The position numbers and the translations under genes are program-made. Shown here piece after piece: positions 16,359 to 25,385 of a stretch of 64,000 bases of DNA (position 1 is the stretch's first letter; each line of letters begins with the position of its first letter). The DNA is taken from the NCBI RefSeq assembly GCF_947501415.1, contig NZ_CANMVL010000004.1, forward strand, positions 62,001 through 126,000. Direction: 5' to 3'. Source of the DNA: an uncultured Halomonas sp. (GTDB taxonomy: Bacteria; Pseudomonadota; Gammaproteobacteria; Pseudomonadales; Halomonadaceae). Below the pieces are notes generated by a model that was not told the DNA's origin, ran no database searches, and saw only the letters and a list, made by a program, of their open reading frames with translations.

Positions 16359-17998
16359 CGAATCCGTTTCTTGTCGAGCTTGCCGACGCTGGTCTTGGGG
16401 ATCTCGTCGACCAGGCGAATCCTGGCGGGCAGCGCCCAGCGAGTGATCTGCCCCTGGTCGACGAACTGCCGCAGAAACACCTGGATCTCGTCGGCCTCGG
16501 GGGGAGCATTGAGGTCGCGTGGCACCACCAGGGCGACCGGACGTTCGCCCCACTTGTCGTCGGGCATACCGATAACGGCGACTTCGGCGACCCCGGGGCA
16601 CTGGCTGATCAGGTTTTCCAGCTCCAGTGACGAGACCCACTCGCCGCCGGTCTTGATCACGTCCTTGATACGATCACGTATCTGCACACAGCCATGCTCG
16701 TTGATGGTGGCCACGTCTCCGGTATGTAGCCAGCCGTCCTGCCACAGCTCCTCGCTGCGGGTGGTCTCCTTGTAGTACGCCTGAGTCAGCCAGGGAGCGC
16801 GGACCCGCACCTCGCCGACGCTTTCATCGTCATGGGGCAGTGGTTGACCCGCCTCATCGACCACTTGCAGATGTACCAGGGGAATGGGCAGGCCGGTACT
16901 GCAGCGCCAGGGCAGCTGGGTTTCGAAGTCCGCCTGCTCGACCTCTCGGGGCAGGATGGCGGCGGTAAGCAGCGGACAGGTCTCGGACATGCCATAGGCC
17001 GTACGCGTGTCGATACCCAGCTCATGGGCCTGGCGGGCCAGCGAGCGGGTCAGGGCGCTGCCGCCGATCAGCAGCTTCCAGCCCGAGAGATCGATACGCC
17101 CGGAGGCGACCGGCTCAGCATTCAGCACCATGCCGAGCAGGGTGGGCACACAGTGCGAGAAGTCCACCTTTTCGCTGACCAGAAGCTTGATCAGCATCTC
17201 GGGTTCGTAGCGGCCCGGATAGACTTGCGTGGCGCCGAGCAGAGTGGCGGTATAGGGCACGCCCCATGCATGCACGTGGAACATCGGCGTGATCGGCATG
17301 TAGACCTTGTCGCGATTGAGCAGCTCCATCCCGGGCGCCTGTAGCGTGCTGGCCTCGGCCAGGGTGTGCAGCACCAGTTGGCGATGGCTGAAGTAGACCC
17401 CCTTGGGGTTGCCGGTAGTGCCGGTGGTATAGAAGAGCGTGGCTATCGCATTCTCATCGAAGGTGGGGAAGTCGTAGTGACAGGGCTGTTTGGCAAGCAT
17501 CGCCTCGTATTCGCCCACCAGCGGTAACGTGGTCTCCAGGTCGGCCGGCTCATCCCGGCAGAGCAGGTAGCCACGCACGCGTGGCAGGCGCCCGTGGTGC
17601 TCTTCGAGCTGGGGCACGAAGTCCTGGTGCGTCAGGACGAAGTCGTCCTCGGCATGCTCCATGGTGTAGTGGATCTGCTCCGAGGAGAGGCGCACGTTCA
17701 CGGTGTGGAGGATGGCCCCCAGCATCGGCACGGCGAAGAAGGCTTCCAGGTAGCGAGGGCTGTCCCAGTCGAGTACCGCCACGACGTCCCCGGCGCGAAC
17801 TCCCTGGGCGGTGAGCAGGTGAGCGAGCTGGTGCACCCGTTCCTGAAAGCGATGGTAGCTGTGGCGGCTCAAGTCACGGTAGACGATCTGGTTGTGACCG
17901 GCCATGCGCACACCGCCCTCCAGCAACTCACGAATCAGCAGTGGCGGATTGGTGGCGGAAGGGGTGGGGGGCAGGATACGAGGATTTACGGTAGTCAT
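16346..17998 (-). CDS. Medium/long-chain fatty acyl-CoA ligase (AlkK-like)
   Basis: A 550-aa AMP-forming acyl-CoA synthetase. ATP/AMP motif is [16 protein letters not shown], followed by the [11 protein letters not shown] segment typical of AlkK-like ligases, the YGMSETCP motif, [10 protein letters not shown] and [20 protein letters not shown], and the catalytic Lys near the end ([11 protein letters not shown]). Length matches AlkK (about 546 aa). The ATG at 17998 has AGGAG upstream. It is the last gene of the acyl-CoA operon, about 40 bases after the thiolase stop. It activates a fatty or related acid for beta-oxidation; the chain length cannot be told. Confidence 0.9.
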   Translation of the reverse strand: MTTVNPRILPPTPSATNPPLLIRELLEGGVRMAGHNQIVYRDLSRHSYHRFQERVHQLAHLLTAQGVRAGDVVAVLDWDSPRYLEAFFAVPMLGAILHTVNVRLSSEQIHYTMEHAEDDFVLTHQDFVPQLEEHHGRLPRVRGYLLCRDEPADLETTLPLVGEYEAMLAKQPCHYDFPTFDENAIATLFYTTGTTGNPKGVYFSHRQLVLHTLAEASTLQAPGMELLNRDKVYMPITPMFHVHAWGVPYTATLLGATQVYPGRYEPEMLIKLLVSEKVDFSHCVPTLLGMVLNAEPVASGRIDLSGWKLLIGGSALTRSLARQAHELGIDTRTAYGMSETCPLLTAAILPREVEQADFETQLPWRCSTGLPIPLVHLQVVDEAGQPLPHDDESVGEVRVRAPWLTQAYYKETTRSEELWQDGWLHTGDVATINEHGCVQIRDRIKDVIKTGGEWVSSLELENLISQCPGVAEVAVIGMPDDKWGERPVALVVPRDLNAPPEADEIQVFLRQFVDQGQITRWALPARIRLVDEIPKTSVGKLDKKRIRQQV

Positions 17999-18039
17999 GT
18001 GGCGTGCTCCTTTACGACTGGGTCGACCCTGACGAGATA

Positions 18040-19227
18040 TCAGCAGCGCTCGATCAACAACGCGATTCCCTGGCCGCCACCGATGCAGAGGGTGATCAGG
18101 CCGTAGCGGCCATTGGTACGCTCCAGCTCGGCCAGTGCCTTGATCACCAGGATGGCACCGGTGGCGCCGACGGGGTGGCCCAGCCCCACGGCACCGCCAT
18201 TGGGGTTGAGCTTGTCGGCGGGAAACTCCAGCGCATCGGCGACGGCGATGGCCTGGGCGGCGAAGGCCTCGTTGGATTCGATGACATCGATATCGTTGAT
18301 GGAGAGGCCGGCCTGCTCCAGGCAGCGGCGTACCGCGGGAATCGGCCCCAGTCCCATCAGGTGTGGCTCTACCCCGGCGCTGGTGCCCACGCGCATCCGC
18401 GCCCGGGGCCTCAGACCCTGGCGTTCCGCCTCGTCGGCATGGGCCAGCACCAGGCTTGCCGCGCCATCGTTGAGGCCCGAGGCGTTGCCGGCGGTGACCA
18501 GGCCCTCCTTCTGAAAGGCAGGCCTGAGGCGGGCGAGCTCCTCCAGGGTGACACCGTCGCGCACATGCTCGTCACGCTCGAAGACGCGCTCCTGCTTCCC
18601 CTCACGCACGGTGACCGGCACGATCTGCTCGGTAAAGCGCCCCTCGGCGATGGCTCGGGCCGCCTTGTGGTGACTCTGCATGGCAAACCGGTCGACCGTC
18701 TCCCGGCTCAGCCCGCAGCGGCTGGCGATGTTCTCGGCGGTAACGCCCATATGGCCACTGCCGAAGGGGTCGCTGAGAATGCCCAGGGTCAGGTCGGTCA
18801 CCCCGGCGTGGCCCATGCGCAAGCCGCTGCGCGCCTGGGGTGGCAGCAGATAGGCCCCACGGCTCATGGACTCGGCGCCGCCCGCCAGGGCGAAGCGGCT
18901 ATCGCCCAGGGCGATCTGCTGGGCGGCCGACAGCAGCGCCTGCACCCCGGAGCCACATAGGCGATTGACGTTGAAGGCGCCGGCGGCATCGGGAACGCCG
19001 GCATCCCGTGCGATATGGCGTGCCAGGTAGGCGTCCTCGGGGCCGGTGGTGATGATATGGCCGTAGACGGCGTGATCGATCGCCTCGGCCTCGACCCCGG
19101 CGCGCTTCAACGCCTCCCGAGCGGTGATGGTGCCGAGCTCATGGGGGGCCAGCCCCGCGAGGCTGCCGCCAAAGCCGCCGATGGCGGTGCGGGCGCCGTC
19201 CAGGATAACAACGGAATCGAGATGCAT
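18040..19227 (-). CDS. Acetyl-CoA acyltransferase (thiolase)
   Basis: A 395-aa thiolase that cleaves 3-ketoacyl-CoA with CoA, or condenses two acetyl-CoA. Nucleophile C91 is in NRLCGSG, the catalytic His is in GLGHPVGATGA, and the second Cys is in LCIGGGQG. N- and C-terminal halves are complete. The preceding gene (acyl-CoA dehydrogenase) ends 16 bases upstream. No enoyl-CoA hydratase or hydroxyacyl-CoA dehydrogenase is in this operon, so the pathway must borrow them from elsewhere. Confidence 0.92.
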   Translation of the reverse strand: MHLDSVVILDGARTAIGGFGGSLAGLAPHELGTITAREALKRAGVEAEAIDHAVYGHIITTGPEDAYLARHIARDAGVPDAAGAFNVNRLCGSGVQALLSAAQQIALGDSRFALAGGAESMSRGAYLLPPQARSGLRMGHAGVTDLTLGILSDPFGSGHMGVTAENIASRCGLSRETVDRFAMQSHHKAARAIAEGRFTEQIVPVTVREGKQERVFERDEHVRDGVTLEELARLRPAFQKEGLVTAGNASGLNDGAASLVLAHADEAERQGLRPRARMRVGTSAGVEPHLMGLGPIPAVRRCLEQAGLSINDIDVIESNEAFAAQAIAVADALEFPADKLNPNGGAVGLGHPVGATGAILVIKALAELERTNGRYGLITLCIGGGQGIALLIERC

Positions 19228-19243
19228 AAGGGATCCTCCAGGT

Positions 19244-20398
19244 TCAGGCCTTGCCCAGCAGCGAGCGGGCGACGACTTCTTTCATGATTTCCGAGGTGCC
19301 GGCATAGATGGTCTGCACTCGGGCATCCAGATAGAAGCGTGCGATGGGGTATTCGCGGGTATAGCCATAGCCACCGAACAGCTGCAGGCAGGTATTGGCG
19401 GTGGCGCACTGCATTTCGGTGAGGCGCAGCTTGAGGATGGCAGCCTCGGTAGGGCCCATGGTGCCCTGGCGATACTGGGCCATGCACTTCTCGAGATAGG
19501 CACGGCCCATGTCGATATCCGCCCGCACCTCGGCCAGGGTGAAGCGGGTATTCTGGAAATCGCCCACCCGCTGGCCGAAGGCGCGGCGCTCCTTCACGTA
19601 CTCGAGGGTCAGCTCCAGTGCGCCCTGCATGGCGCCCAGTGCCTGGGCACCGACGCCGAGGCGCTCCCGGGGCAACTCCTGCATCAGGTAGGCAAAGCCG
19701 GCGCCTTCCTCGCCGAGCAGGGCATCCTCGGGCAGCTCGATGCCGTCGAAGAACAGCTCGGCGGTGTCGCTGGCGTGCTGGCCGATCTTCTTGATCGGCT
19801 GACCACGGGTGAAGCCGGGCAGCGAGGTGTCGACCAGGAACAGCGAGACGCCCTTGGCGCCGGCATCGGGATCGGTCTTGGCACAGACGATCACCAGATC
19901 GGCCACCTGGCCGTTGGTGATGAAGATCTTGCTGCCCTCCAAGCGCCAGCCCGCTGGGGTACGCCGGGCCCGGGTCTTGATGGCCGCCAGGTCACTGCCG
20001 GCACCGGGCTCGGTCATGGCGATGGCGCCAATCGTCTCACCACTGGCCATGAAGGGGAGCCAACGCTGCTGCTGCGCCGGGGTGGCGATATGCAGCAGGT
20101 AGGGCATGACGATATTGGCGTGGATGTTGTAGGCGCTGGCCAGCCCGCCGAAGCCGTGCCGCGAGATCTCCTCGATGACCAGCTGGGTGATGGCGACGTC
20201 GGCACCGGCCCCACCCAGGTCTTCCGGCATGTCGATACCCAACAGCCCCGCCTCACCCATCTGGCGCCAGAGTGCGCGAGGCATCTCGCCGGCTTCCTCC
20301 CAGGCCTCATAGTGGGGAGTGACCTCCTGTTCGAGGAAACGGCAGATCATGTCGTGAAACAGCGGGGTCATCTCGTCCTGTGGTGTACTCACGGTCAC
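19244..20398 (-). CDS. Acyl-CoA dehydrogenase
   Basis: A 384-aa flavoenzyme of the acyl-CoA dehydrogenase family. Motifs are AMTEPGAGSDLAAIKTRA, KIFITNGQVADL, RRAFGQRVGDFQNTRF and FGGYGYTREYPIARFYLDARV. The usual MCAD base position reads IYAGTSEIMKE (Ala in place of Glu), while an acidic residue is present in the LPRERL segment, the place used by long-chain and isovaleryl-CoA dehydrogenases, so a long-chain-like enzyme is likely. The GTG start (20398) has AGGAG 8 bases before it and overlaps the ligase stop as GTGA. Confidence 0.9.
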   Translation of the reverse strand: MTVSTPQDEMTPLFHDMICRFLEQEVTPHYEAWEEAGEMPRALWRQMGEAGLLGIDMPEDLGGAGADVAITQLVIEEISRHGFGGLASAYNIHANIVMPYLLHIATPAQQQRWLPFMASGETIGAIAMTEPGAGSDLAAIKTRARRTPAGWRLEGSKIFITNGQVADLVIVCAKTDPDAGAKGVSLFLVDTSLPGFTRGQPIKKIGQHASDTAELFFDGIELPEDALLGEEGAGFAYLMQELPRERLGVGAQALGAMQGALELTLEYVKERRAFGQRVGDFQNTRFTLAEVRADIDMGRAYLEKCMAQYRQGTMGPTEAAILKLRLTEMQCATANTCLQLFGGYGYTREYPIARFYLDARVQTIYAGTSEIMKEVVARSLLGKA

Positions 20399-21939
20399 GG
20401 GTGAAGCTCCTTGCGCAGGTGTCGCTTGAGAATCTTGCCGGCGGTGCTCTTGGGCAGCGCATCACTGAAGTGAATCTGCTTGGGTACCTTGTAGTGGGCC
20501 ATGCGGGCTCGGGCATGCTCGATCAGCGCCTCCTCGCTGACCTCCTCCCCCTCCTTGAGCACCACCACGGCGGTGATCGCCTCGATCCACTTCTCATCCG
20601 GCAGGCCGATCACGGCCACCTCGGAGACGGCGGGGTGCTGGAACATCACGTCTTCCACCTCGCGACTGGCCACCAGCACACCCCCGGTATTGATCACGTC
20701 CTTGATGCGATCGACGATGAACAGATAGCCCTCCTCATCGAGGTAGCCCACATCGCCAGAGTGGAACCAGCCGCCAAGAAACGCCTCTTCGGTCATCTCG
20801 GGCTTGCCCCAGTAGCCGGTGAGCAGCTGAGGCGAGCGATGAATGATCTCGCCCTGCTCCCCGGCCGGCACGTCGTTCATCTCGGCGTCGACGATGCGGG
20901 TCTCCACGGTGAGGATGGGGCGCCCCGCCGAGGCCGGCCTGGCATCGTGCTCCTCGGGGCGCAGCACCGTGGCCAGTGGGGCGATCTCGCTCTGGCCGTA
21001 GCAGTTGTAGAGCCCTACCCCGGGGATGCGGCGACGCAGCTCCTCCACCACCGGAACCGGCATGATCGAGGCACCGTAGTAGGCCTTTTTCAGGCGGCCG
21101 AGATCATGCCGATCGAACTCCGGATGGCGCAGCAGGCCGATCCACACCGTGGGCGGGGCGAAGAATGACACGATGCCGTGGCGCTGGATCTGTGCCAGGC
21201 AGTCGTCCGGGGCCGGCGCCTCGCGAAGATGTATCGGTGCGCCCAGCAGCAGGGCCGGCATCAAGAAGACGTGCATCTGTGCCGAGTGATAGAGGGGCAG
21301 GGCGGCCAGCATCGGCTCGTCGGCCTTGATATCCAGCTCCACCATGCAGGCCATGTACTCGGCGAGCAGGGCCTGGTGGGTCATCATCGCCGCCTTGGGG
21401 GCGGCGGTTGTGCCCGAGGTGTAGAGCAGCTGGGCCAGGCTCTGGCTATCGAGCATGACCTCGGGCTCGGAGGCATCACCCGTGCCGAGGGCCTCCCGAA
21501 TCACATCGAAATCGTCACCCTCCTGAGCATGCAGGGTGCCGGAAAGCACCAGGTCACGGCCTCGGCAGGCGGCCTCCACCTTGTCGGCCAGGCTGAGATC
21601 GCTCAGCAGGCCGCTGGCGCCGGACTGTTCGAGGATATAGCTGAGCTCCTCGCTGCTCAGGGCGAAATTGATCGGCACATGCACCAGGCCGGCACGGGTG
21701 GCGGCCAGCCAGGCGATCACATAGGCGTCGGAATTCTTGCCGTAGACCGCCAGGCGATCCCCCGGCTCGAGGCCCAGGGCCAACAGGCGGTTGGCCACCC
21801 GGTTCACTGCCCGGTCGAGTTCGCCATAGGTCCACTGACGATCGTTGAAGGTCAGTGCCGAACGGGCGGCGTGCTTGCGGGCGGTGCGCCCCAGGGCGGC
21901 GCCGATGGTGTGCTGCTGGATGCGGTTCTGCATGGTCAT
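20395..21939 (-). CDS. Acyl-CoA synthetase (AMP-binding), second copy
   Basis: A 514-aa AMP-forming ligase distinct from the AlkK-like one. It shows LLYTSGTTAAPKAAMMTH, YNCYGQSEIAPLATVL, WFHSGDVGYLDEEGYLFIVDRIKDVINTGG and the terminal catalytic Lys in LPKSTAGKILKRH. The ATG at 21939 (MTMQNRIQQH) has GGAG 5 bases upstream; a second ATG at 21933 is possible. It follows the binding-protein gene (stop at 21983) and overlaps the acyl-CoA dehydrogenase gene. The fatty or aromatic acid it activates is not evident. Confidence 0.9.
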   Translation of the reverse strand: MTMQNRIQQHTIGAALGRTARKHAARSALTFNDRQWTYGELDRAVNRVANRLLALGLEPGDRLAVYGKNSDAYVIAWLAATRAGLVHVPINFALSSEELSYILEQSGASGLLSDLSLADKVEAACRGRDLVLSGTLHAQEGDDFDVIREALGTGDASEPEVMLDSQSLAQLLYTSGTTAAPKAAMMTHQALLAEYMACMVELDIKADEPMLAALPLYHSAQMHVFLMPALLLGAPIHLREAPAPDDCLAQIQRHGIVSFFAPPTVWIGLLRHPEFDRHDLGRLKKAYYGASIMPVPVVEELRRRIPGVGLYNCYGQSEIAPLATVLRPEEHDARPASAGRPILTVETRIVDAEMNDVPAGEQGEIIHRSPQLLTGYWGKPEMTEEAFLGGWFHSGDVGYLDEEGYLFIVDRIKDVINTGGVLVASREVEDVMFQHPAVSEVAVIGLPDEKWIEAITAVVVLKEGEEVSEEALIEHARARMAHYKVPKQIHFSDALPKSTAGKILKRHLRKELHP

Positions 21940-21982
21940 CTCATCTCCACGAGTTGTGCTGTCTTGTTGGGGGAGAGGGGCG

Positions 21983-23209
21983 TCAGGCATCACTGGGCGT
22001 GATCAGGCGGCAGTCGCTCTGGTCCAGGGGCCGAAACGCTTCCGCGGCGGGAATGGTGCGTACCAGGCGGAAGATATCGTCCTCGTCGGTGGCTTCCTGC
22101 GGTGACTTCACTTCCACCAGGTACATGTCATGAACCATGCGCCCGTCCTCGCGGATATAACCACCGCTGGCGAAGATGTCGTCGATCGGAGTTGCCGCCA
22201 TCTGGGCGCGTACCGCCTGGGCCTCATCGGTGGCGGCCGACTCGATGGCCTGCAGATAGTGCAGGGTGCTGGAGTAGAGGCCGGCATGAACCTGAGTGGG
22301 CATGCTGCCGGTGCGCTCGCGGAAGCGCTCGGCCCAGGCGCGGGCCTCGTCATCGATATCGTAGAACCAGGCGGTGGTGAACTGCAGACCCTGGGCGGCC
22401 TCCAGGCCGAGGCTGCGAACGTCGGTGCTGAACAGCACCATGCCGGCCAGGATCTGGCCCGCCTGTGTCAATCCGAACTGACCGGCGGTGCGAATGGCAT
22501 TGATGGTGTCGGAGCCCGCGTTGTTCAGGGCGATAACATCGGCACCAGAGGCCTGGGCCTGCAGCATGTACGACGAAAAGTCGCTGCTGGGGAAGGGGTG
22601 GCGGATGCTGCCGACCACGTTGCCGCCACTCTCCTCCACCACTCGCGCGACATCGCGCTCCAGGGCGTGGCCGAAGGAGTAGTCGGCGCTCAGCAGGTAC
22701 CAGTCGGTGTTGCCTTCCCGGGTGATGGCACTGGCAGTGCCGTTGGACATGGCCCAGGTGTCGTAGACCCAGTGGACATGGTTGGGTGAGCAGTTTTCGT
22801 TGGTGATGCTCGAGGAGACCGCACCGTTGACCAGTCCCAGGCGGTTCTCCTCCTCGAGGAGCTTGACGGTGGCAAGCGTTACCGAGGAGGCCACCAGGCC
22901 GGTCACCATGTCCACGTTGCGCTCGTCGATCCACTCGCGTACCACGCTGGAGCCCACGTCGGGGCTATTGCGGTCATCGGCACTGAACAGCACCACCTTG
23001 GCACCGGCCACCTTGCCTCCCATGTCCTCGATGGCCATCCGGATGGCGTCTTCGCCCAGGGGGCCGATGGGGTCTCGATAGGCGCCGGTCATGTCGGCCA
23101 GGTAGCCGATGCGGATCTCGTTATCGGTGATGGCGGCGGTGGCGGCCTGTGAGGCGAGCAGCATGGAGGCGGCGAGAGCACCGAGGGCAGGCGTGCGGGT
23201 AGGGATCAT
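21983..23209 (-). CDS. Periplasmic binding protein of the Liv/urea type, orphan, in acyl-CoA operon
   Basis: A 408-aa periplasmic binding protein (type I fold, Peripla_BP_6). The ATG at 23209 has AAAGG upstream and a signal peptide (MIPTRTPALGALAASMLLASQAATA). The mature part begins ITDNEIRIGYLADMTGAYRD and has SADDRNSPDVG, GLVASSVTLATVKLLEEE and DYSFGHALERDV typical of the family. No permease or ATPase genes accompany it. As first gene of an operon for acyl-CoA activation and beta-oxidation it may bind a carboxylic acid and feed a permease coded elsewhere, or act as a sensor partner. The leader contains CAACAACAA-rich sequence just upstream of the ribosome site. Confidence 0.85.
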   Translation of the reverse strand: MIPTRTPALGALAASMLLASQAATAAITDNEIRIGYLADMTGAYRDPIGPLGEDAIRMAIEDMGGKVAGAKVVLFSADDRNSPDVGSSVVREWIDERNVDMVTGLVASSVTLATVKLLEEENRLGLVNGAVSSSITNENCSPNHVHWVYDTWAMSNGTASAITREGNTDWYLLSADYSFGHALERDVARVVEESGGNVVGSIRHPFPSSDFSSYMLQAQASGADVIALNNAGSDTINAIRTAGQFGLTQAGQILAGMVLFSTDVRSLGLEAAQGLQFTTAWFYDIDDEARAWAERFRERTGSMPTQVHAGLYSSTLHYLQAIESAATDEAQAVRAQMAATPIDDIFASGGYIREDGRMVHDMYLVEVKSPQEATDEDDIFRLVRTIPAAEAFRPLDQSDCRLITPSDA

Positions 23210-23425
23210 GTGGGTGCCTTTGCGTTGTTGTTGTCCGATGGGTGGCTGGCGCCAAGGGCGGCGCCTGGATCCATGGTAGGAGCAAAGGCGAGGGCAGGGT
23301 TGACCTATCAGGCCAGGATTTTTGCATTTCATGCCATATTTGTCGGCAAATTTACCAAGCTTGCGAAGTGGTGACGCGACTTTCCGACATAAACGGCCAC
23401 GGTTTTAGACCCCCAATAACGCAAG

Positions 23426-23445
23426 GAGGCGCCCGAAGGCGCCTC
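23426..23445 (-). terminator. Hairpin terminator downstream of znuA
   Basis: Eight-bp perfect stem GAGGCGCC / GGCGCCTC with a CGAA loop (TTCG in the minus-strand transcript), 34 bases after the znuA stop. The minus-strand continuation CTTGCGTTATT is only moderately T-rich. It separates the znu operon from the acyl-CoA operon. Confidence 0.6.
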
Positions 23446-23478
23446 ATGCTGGCTGGTCAAACTCGGTGGCTGAGTGGC

Positions 23479-24474
23479 TCAGTGATCGTGACCATGATCC
23501 TCGTGATCGTGATCGTGATCGTGATCGTGATCGTGATCGTGATCGTCATGCCCCGGTTCGGCCAGGGCGTCGTGCAGGGTGTGGGCGTTGTGGCGCATCA
23601 TGCCCAGCCAGGTGCTGGCCTCGCCTTCGCTGGCCAGGGCGTCGGCGTAGAGGGTGCCGGCGATGGGCAGGCCGGTCTCCTCGGCCAGCTGCTCGAGCAG
23701 GGCGGGGCTGGTCATGTTCTCGTGGAAGAGGGCGCGCACATCCTGCTCGTGGATCACCTCGATCAGGCCGGCCATATCGGCGGCGCTGGGTTCGGCGTCG
23801 GTGGAGAGCCCCTGGAGTGACATGAAGCGAAGCCCATAGGCGTGGGCGAAGTGGCCGAAGGAGGCGTGACCGGTGATGACGCTGGTGGTGGCGGGGATCT
23901 CGTCGATCAGCGCGCGGACCTCGTCATCGGCCGCGTCGATCGCGTCGATATAGCGGGCCGCGTTGGCGGTATAGGCATCGGCGTTCTCCGGGTCGGCCTC
24001 GATCAGGCCGTCGCGGATATTGGCCACATAACGCTTGCCGGCGATCAGGTTCTGCCAGGCGTGGGGGTCCTGGTCGCCATGGTCATGCTCGTCATGATCG
24101 CCGTGGCCATGATCCTCGTGTCCCGTATCGTCCAGCGCCTCGATGCCCTCCGTGGTGACCACCAGTGGCCCGGTGTAGTCGCTGGCTGCCACCAGGCGCT
24201 TCATCCAGCCCTCGAACTGCAGGCCGTTGAAGACCACCAGATCCGCCTCGGCCAGGGCTCGGGCGTCGGTGGGCCGCGGTGAGTAGACATGGGCATCGCT
24301 GTCGGGGCCCACCAGGGAGGTGACCTCGACATGTTCGCCACCAACATTCTCGACCATATCGGCGAGGATGCTGAAGCTGGCCAGCACCTGCACGCGCTCC
24401 TCGGCATGGGCGGTGGGCAGGGCGAGCAGGGCGGCCAGGCCCAGGGCGTTGATGGCGGGGGACAGCGGACGCAT
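23479..24474 (-). CDS. znuA: Zinc ABC transporter substrate-binding protein
   Basis: A 331-aa cluster-A-I metal-binding protein that captures periplasmic Zn(II) for ZnuBC. Signal peptide MRPLSPAINALGLAALLALPTAHA is followed by VQVLASFSILADMVENVGGEHVEVTSLVGPDSDAHVYSPRP (metal His region). There is an internal His/Asp-rich loop (about residues 112-132), TGHASFGHFAHAYGL, and an Asp near the end of the fold. A second His/Asp-rich tail at the extreme C-terminus is coded by a perfect hexanucleotide repeat (23502-23543). The start at 24474 has GGAG 10 bases upstream. An ATG at 24498 that overlaps the znuB stop (ATGA) is a credible alternative and would add 8 residues. Confidence 0.92.
   Translation of the reverse strand: MRPLSPAINALGLAALLALPTAHAEERVQVLASFSILADMVENVGGEHVEVTSLVGPDSDAHVYSPRPTDARALAEADLVVFNGLQFEGWMKRLVAASDYTGPLVVTTEGIEALDDTGHEDHGHGDHDEHDHGDQDPHAWQNLIAGKRYVANIRDGLIEADPENADAYTANAARYIDAIDAADDEVRALIDEIPATTSVITGHASFGHFAHAYGLRFMSLQGLSTDAEPSAADMAGLIEVIHEQDVRALFHENMTSPALLEQLAEETGLPIAGTLYADALASEGEASTWLGMMRHNAHTLHDALAEPGHDDHDHDHDHDHDHDHEDHGHDH
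23502..23543. repeat. (CGTGAT)7 hexanucleotide repeat in znuA 3' end
   Basis: Seven perfect tandem CGTGAT units. In the minus-strand reading frame each unit gives an Asp-His dipeptide, forming the His-rich C-terminal tail of ZnuA. Unit gain or loss would change the tail length without a frameshift. Confidence 0.95.
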
Positions 24475-24494
24475 GACAGGGGATCTCCGTTGAG

Positions 24495-25385
24495 TCATTC
24501 GGGTTCCGGGGCGCCCAGCGGCGTGGCGCGGCGACGCAGCCGGGCGAGCAGGCTGTGGTGGCGACCCACCAGGGCCGAGAGCAGGTAGCCGCTCCCGGCG
24601 AGCAGGATGATCGAGGGGCCCGAGGGCAGGTTGAGATGATAGGAGAGCAGCAGCCCGCCGCTGCTGGCGATCAGGGCGACCAGGATGGCGATGCCGATCA
24701 GCCCCTCGAGGCGCTGGCTCCAGAAGCGGGCGGTGGTCGCCGGCAGCATCATCAGGCCCACCGCCATCAGGGTGCCCAGGGTCTGGAAGCCGGCGGTCAG
24801 GTTGAGCACCACCAGGCCCAGGAAGACGCCATGGATCAGGCTCACCGGGTTGCCCTGGCCACGCAGGAACAGCGGGTCCAGGCACTCCACCACCAGGGCG
24901 CGGAAGATCACCGCCAGCACCACCACGATCAGGCTGCTGATGGCGGCGATCAGCAGCAGGGCGGTGGTGTCGACGGCCAGTATCGAGCCGAACAGCACAT
25001 GGGTGAGGTCGACGCTGCTCCCGCCCATGGAGACCAGCATGACGCCGGCGGCCAGCGAGATCAGGAAGAAGCTGGCCATGGCCGAGTCCTCGCGGTGGCC
25101 GGTCATCTGCGACACGCTGCCGGCCAGCACCGCGACCAGCAGGCCCGAGAGGATGCCACCCAGGCTCATGAGGGGCAGCGAGAAGCCGGCGGCCAGGAAG
25201 CCCAGGGCCACCCCGGGCAGGATGGCGTGGGCCATGGCATCGCCGATCAGGCTCATGCCGCGCAGCATCAGGAACACCCCCAGCGGCGGGGCAGCCAGCG
25301 ACAGCGCCAGGCCGGCCACCAGGGCGCGCTTCATGAAGCCGTAGTCGAGGGGGGCAAGCAGCCAGGCGTCAAGCAGTTCCAGCAT
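24495..25385 (-). CDS. znuB: Zinc ABC transporter permease
   Basis: A 296-aa ABC-3 family permease with about eight transmembrane helices (FMKRALVAGLALSLAAPPLGVFLMLRGMSLIGDAMAHAILPGVALGFL at the N-terminus). The start at 25385 overlaps the end of znuC by 17 bases; the ribosome site is poor, so translational coupling with znuC is likely. The protein ends 4-20 bases from the znuA start, depending on the znuA start chosen. Normal length for ZnuB (about 260-290 aa). Confidence 0.92.
   Translation of the reverse strand: MLELLDAWLLAPLDYGFMKRALVAGLALSLAAPPLGVFLMLRGMSLIGDAMAHAILPGVALGFLAAGFSLPLMSLGGILSGLLVAVLAGSVSQMTGHREDSAMASFFLISLAAGVMLVSMGGSSVDLTHVLFGSILAVDTTALLLIAAISSLIVVVLAVIFRALVVECLDPLFLRGQGNPVSLIHGVFLGLVVLNLTAGFQTLGTLMAVGLMMLPATTARFWSQRLEGLIGIAILVALIASSGGLLLSYHLNLPSGPSIILLAGSGYLLSALVGRHHSLLARLRRRATPLGAPEPE

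Noticed and set aside
23502-23543. Tandem CGTGAT units as a possible CRISPR or iteron array
   Set aside because: Units are contiguous without spacers and are in frame in znuA, coding its His-rich tail.
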